This document shows, one piece after another, positions 61,921 to 64,000 of a stretch of DNA of 64,000 bases. Each line of letters starts with the position of its first letter. The stretch's first letter is position 1. The position numbers and the translations under genes are program-made. The notes under the pieces are model-generated. The model saw only the letters and a program-made list of their open reading frames with translations, was not told the origin of the DNA and searched no databases. This DNA is from Duncaniella muricolitica (GTDB lineage: Bacteria > Bacteroidota > Bacteroidia > Bacteroidales > Muribaculaceae), in assembly GCA_025808375.1 (NCBI GenBank), contig CP061009.1:1054001-1118000 (forward strand), in the 5' to 3' direction.

Positions 61921-61954
61921 AACAAAGCCCTGTCATCGCGACAGGGCTTTTGTT
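61921..61954. terminator. Second, bidirectional terminator hairpin
   Basis: AACAAAGCCCTGTC (61921-61934) and GACAGGGCTTTTGTT (61940-61954) form a GC-rich stem with flanking A and T tracts on both strands. On the minus strand it would end a short transcript starting near 62047. Confidence 0.75.
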
Positions 61955-62047
61955 ATTCCTTACCTATTAGGTAATCTACCTAAATCATAATCTTGTTTGT
62001 GCGTTTCTCATGGTATGTGATATCGTGAATTATATCGTTATCTTTCT
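61921..62047 (-). ncRNA. Candidate small RNA or orphan leader, minus strand
   Basis: A TAACTTTG box (complement of 62054-62061) and the terminator at 61921-61954 bound a possible leftward transcript of roughly 125 nt. It has no reading frame longer than eight codons after the predicted start and ends in a GC-rich hairpin with a U-rich tail. I did not match it to a known RNA family, and the -33 box is missing. Confidence 0.3.
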
Positions 62048-62053
62048 CTGGTG

Positions 62054-62061
62054 CAAAGTTA
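62054..62061 (-). promoter_or_regulatory. Minus-strand -7 box (TAACTTTG)
   Basis: TAACTTTG followed by CACC on the minus strand is a good -7 element. No protein gene follows before the hairpin at 61954, so it would drive only the candidate small RNA. Confidence 0.4.
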
Positions 62062-62181
62062 GCTAATTGTTCATGCGTGATGGGGGGTAAAAATTCTCGA
62101 AGATAGGGGTAACATTTATCATAATACCGTAAAACGGTCGATTTTAACACTTTTGCCCGAGGTGGAAAGATTGACATTTAG

Positions 62182-62189
62182 TATATTTG
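62182..62189 (+). promoter_or_regulatory. -7 box upstream of the propeller sensor gene
   Basis: TATATTTG followed by T lies 24 nt before ATG 62214. The nearest TTTG (62152-62155) is 26 bp upstream, too far for a standard -33 box, so the gene may need an activator. Confidence 0.4.
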
Positions 62190-62213
62190 TGGTGTAAAAT
62201 TTGATACCGATCC

Positions 62214-64000
62214 ATGATAAGACAGTCATACAGAGTCATTATAGCCATATTGATGGGATTTGTCGCGTGTGTCTACCTTCGGGCTCAGCCATATTGCCGG
62301 GTGCATACGTTTGACATTCATGACGGGCTTCCGTCCAACAGCATTGCCGGTCTTGCCCAGAGCCACGACAATCTGCTGTGGGTGTCGACGTGGAACGGAC
62401 TCTGTTATTACGACGGCTATCAGTTTACCACCTATCGCGACGGAGGCGACAACGGCACTCTTTCATCCAACCGTCTGCGCACCGTCGAGCCCGACGGCAA
62501 CGGACATGTGTGGCTGTTCAGCTATGACCGCGTGCTCCATGTGCTCGACATGCACACCGGCCGATATACCAATCTCAGTGACATCATTGCCCGTAAGACC
62601 GGCTCGGAATTTCTGGGACGTAACAGTTATGCGGCCGCCGGACACATGTGGATTACGGGTGACGGCACTCCACTTGCCGTGAGGGCAAGTGTGTGTGACC
62701 CGCTCAATCCCGACAGCCTCGAGGTGTATGATGCCTCGCGCTACCATTCGGGAAGTAAGCTTGTCAACAAGGTCATATATGATCGCGACGGCAATGAGTG
62801 GGTGCTATCTGACAAGGGCATACATCTTTATGGCACGGATGTGTGGCAGAAGGGTCGTTTTATCGACGTGTGCACTATCGGCGGACTGGCCTATATGGTC
62901 ACATCCGACGGTCATCTTTATGCCTACGGTCACCAGGGCCGCTCGCTCAGGCCCATGCCTTCGCCTCAATGGATGGGCCGTGTCAACTGTATGGTCAGAT
63001 ATGATGACCGTAATCTTCTGCTCGGCACCGACAACGGCATTGCCGTATATAATGTGGCGGCGCGCGCCTGGCGACATATCGCGCGTGGCAATGTGGGGCA
63101 GATACATGTCGATTCGCAGGGACGCATATGGGTGTTTTCCGATGCTCCAGGCGTGATGCTTACCGATATTCACGGGGCCGAGGCCGAGGTGTTTGTATCC
63201 TCGCCTGAAGGTGATGCGTGTACAGGCAGCACCAAGCCCGTCTGGGTCGAGGACAAGTATGGAGTTGTGTGGGTAGTGCCTGTCGGCGGTGTATTCGGAT
63301 ATTTCGATGAAAACGCACGCCGCATAGTGCCTTATCCGCTCGAGTCGCCGCGTTTTGGCCGCAAAAGCATCCCTGACATTGAGAAATATTATGTCGACTC
63401 GCAGTGCAACATGTGGATTACATCGCCCCATGACCTCATACTCATCAATTTCGGACGTTACAATGTGATGCGTCTCCCGCTGGTGCAGAATGCCGACACA
63501 CGCTCGCTTGTCGCGCTGGCCGACGGCACGGTGCTCGCCGGTTCACACACCGGAGTGATAGGATGTTTCGACACCGAGGGGCGTCTCAGGGGCTATCTGG
63601 CCCGGGGTGAGAAAGTGTCGCTCAGCGACAGGCCGGTAAAGTTTTCCGAACGCATATATGTAATGTATCAGGACTCGCGCGGCCGCCTGTGGATAGGCAC
63701 CAAGGGCTATGGACTTTATATGGTCGATACCGACGGCAGGGTGAGACATTACGAGCCATCGGCCACTGACAAGTATGCCATCAACAGTGAGAATGTCTAT
63801 GACGTGGACCAGAGCCCTTCGGGCCGCATATGGATAGCCACCTATGGAGGCGGTGTCAACTATGTCGACGAGTCGGCCGACGGCCGCATACGCTTTATCA
63901 ATGCTTCCAACGACATGACCTCCTATCCCATTGACCTCTATGCCAACAGCCGTCGTATCACCCACACACCCGACGGTGTGTTGCTGCTCTCGACTACCGG
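62214..64000 (+). CDS. Two-component regulator propeller protein, 3'-truncated by the window edge
   Basis: An uninterrupted frame runs from ATG 62214 through the last base (595 codons and still open). A signal peptide or anchor (about 4-24, VIIAILMGFVACVYLRA) is followed by repeated propeller units: DGLPSNSIAGLAQSHDNLLW, STWNGLCYYDG, LLLGTDNGIAVYN, QDSRGRLWIGTKGYGLY and QSPSGRIWIATYGGGVNYVD. In Bacteroidota this sensor half usually continues into a Y_Y_Y domain and a histidine kinase or hybrid two-component regulator that controls polysaccharide use; that part lies beyond the window. Ligand unknown. Confidence 0.85.
   Translation, partial: MIRQSYRVIIAILMGFVACVYLRAQPYCRVHTFDIHDGLPSNSIAGLAQSHDNLLWVSTWNGLCYYDGYQFTTYRDGGDNGTLSSNRLRTVEPDGNGHVWLFSYDRVLHVLDMHTGRYTNLSDIIARKTGSEFLGRNSYAAAGHMWITGDGTPLAVRASVCDPLNPDSLEVYDASRYHSGSKLVNKVIYDRDGNEWVLSDKGIHLYGTDVWQKGRFIDVCTIGGLAYMVTSDGHLYAYGHQGRSLRPMPSPQWMGRVNCMVRYDDRNLLLGTDNGIAVYNVAARAWRHIARGNVGQIHVDSQGRIWVFSDAPGVMLTDIHGAEAEVFVSSPEGDACTGSTKPVWVEDKYGVVWVVPVGGVFGYFDENARRIVPYPLESPRFGRKSIPDIEKYYVDSQCNMWITSPHDLILINFGRYNVMRLPLVQNADTRSLVALADGTVLAGSHTGVIGCFDTEGRLRGYLARGEKVSLSDRPVKFSERIYVMYQDSRGRLWIGTKGYGLYMVDTDGRVRHYEPSATDKYAINSENVYDVDQSPSGRIWIATYGGGVNYVDESADGRIRFINASNDMTSYPIDLYANSRRITHTPDGVLLLSTT

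Larger units (their letters stand above)
61838..62213. other. Intergenic region after glyA with two hairpins and divergent -7 boxes
   Basis: The 376 bp contain the glyA terminator (61856-61893), a second, bidirectional hairpin (61921-61954), a minus-strand -7 box at 62054-62061 and a plus-strand -7 box for the propeller gene at 62182-62189. No convincing protein is encoded; an antisense frame of 65 codons at 61980-62177 spans the minus-strand promoter and is not supported. Confidence 0.6.

Noticed and set aside
61980..62177. Minus-strand frame of 65 codons upstream of the propeller gene
   Set aside because: It runs across a TAACTTTG promoter box, has no family resemblance that I can defend, and lies in AT-rich spacer. 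I keep the promoter and candidate RNA instead.

Overview
The window looks like chromosomal DNA of a gut Bacteroidota, order Bacteroidales. A Muribaculaceae-type organism is my best guess, inferred from gene content and moderate GC rather than from any marker search. The supporting signs are Bacteroidota promoters (a TTG or TTTG box about 20 bp upstream of TAnnTTTG), few Shine-Dalgarno sites, an RprXY-type two-component pair, a fused MurF/alanine racemase, GSCFA and LtaS-like proteins, and at the right edge a sensor with two-component-regulator propeller repeats. I see no rRNA, tRNA, CRISPR array, transposase or prophage.

Layout. 0.3-3.9 kb: ExbB-ExbD-ExbD-TonB energy transducer with a long leader. 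4.1-6.3 kb (minus): rprY-rprX. 6.65-9.3 kb: SulP anion transporter and an EamA transporter. 9.4-17.0 kb: purH, then the cell-shape cluster mreB-mreC-mreD-mrdA-rodA. 17.1-20.3 kb: galM, a sugar nucleotidyltransferase and galK, with no galT. 20.4-26.1 kb (minus): a MacAB/TolC-like efflux operon. 26.3-30.9 kb: a secreted unknown, aroE, a YeiH-type carrier and a ComEC-like protein. 30.9-33.9 kb (minus): a secreted unknown and a long PurF-type amidotransferase. 34.0-35.5 kb: a K+/H+ antiporter. 35.5-45.3 kb (minus): envelope genes: MurF-Alr, GSCFA protein, lipoprotein, LtaS-like sulfatase-fold protein, family 9 glycosyltransferase, kdsB, lipid A acyltransferase and waaA. 45.4-47.6 kb: free-standing B3/B4 protein, YciO-type protein and a FemAB/GNAT-like protein. 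47.7-57.2 kb (minus): pRiA4b-type protein, pectinesterase-like secreted protein, carboxynorspermidine synthase-like enzyme, Bax inhibitor-1 homologue, argS and a NatAB-type ABC exporter. 57.4-60.5 kb: ECF-type sigma factor with a membrane protein, pyrB-pyrI and a flavin reductase. 60.6-61.8 kb: glyA. 62.2 kb to the end: a truncated propeller sensor gene.

How the genes fit together. Much of the window is envelope biology: peptidoglycan (MurF-Alr, PBP2, RodA, Mre proteins), LPS (kdsB, waaA, acyltransferase, glycosyltransferase), TonB energisation and efflux. Nucleotide and one-carbon genes (purH, purF-like, pyrBI, glyA) are spread between these blocks.

The strongest regulatory observation is a pair of face-to-face ECF-like promoters (GGAAC or GAAAC, 16 bp, CGTC) between the sigma factor gene and the divergent ABC exporter. 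They suggest a self-contained sigma / membrane regulator / exporter stress module. Other leads are two transcripts whose promoter sits 6-7 nt from the start codon, a 50-bp perfect palindrome at a convergent gene end, a candidate small RNA near 62 kb, and a galactose operon in which a nucleotidyltransferase may stand in for GalT. I found no clear candidate for a wholly new defence or mobile system.
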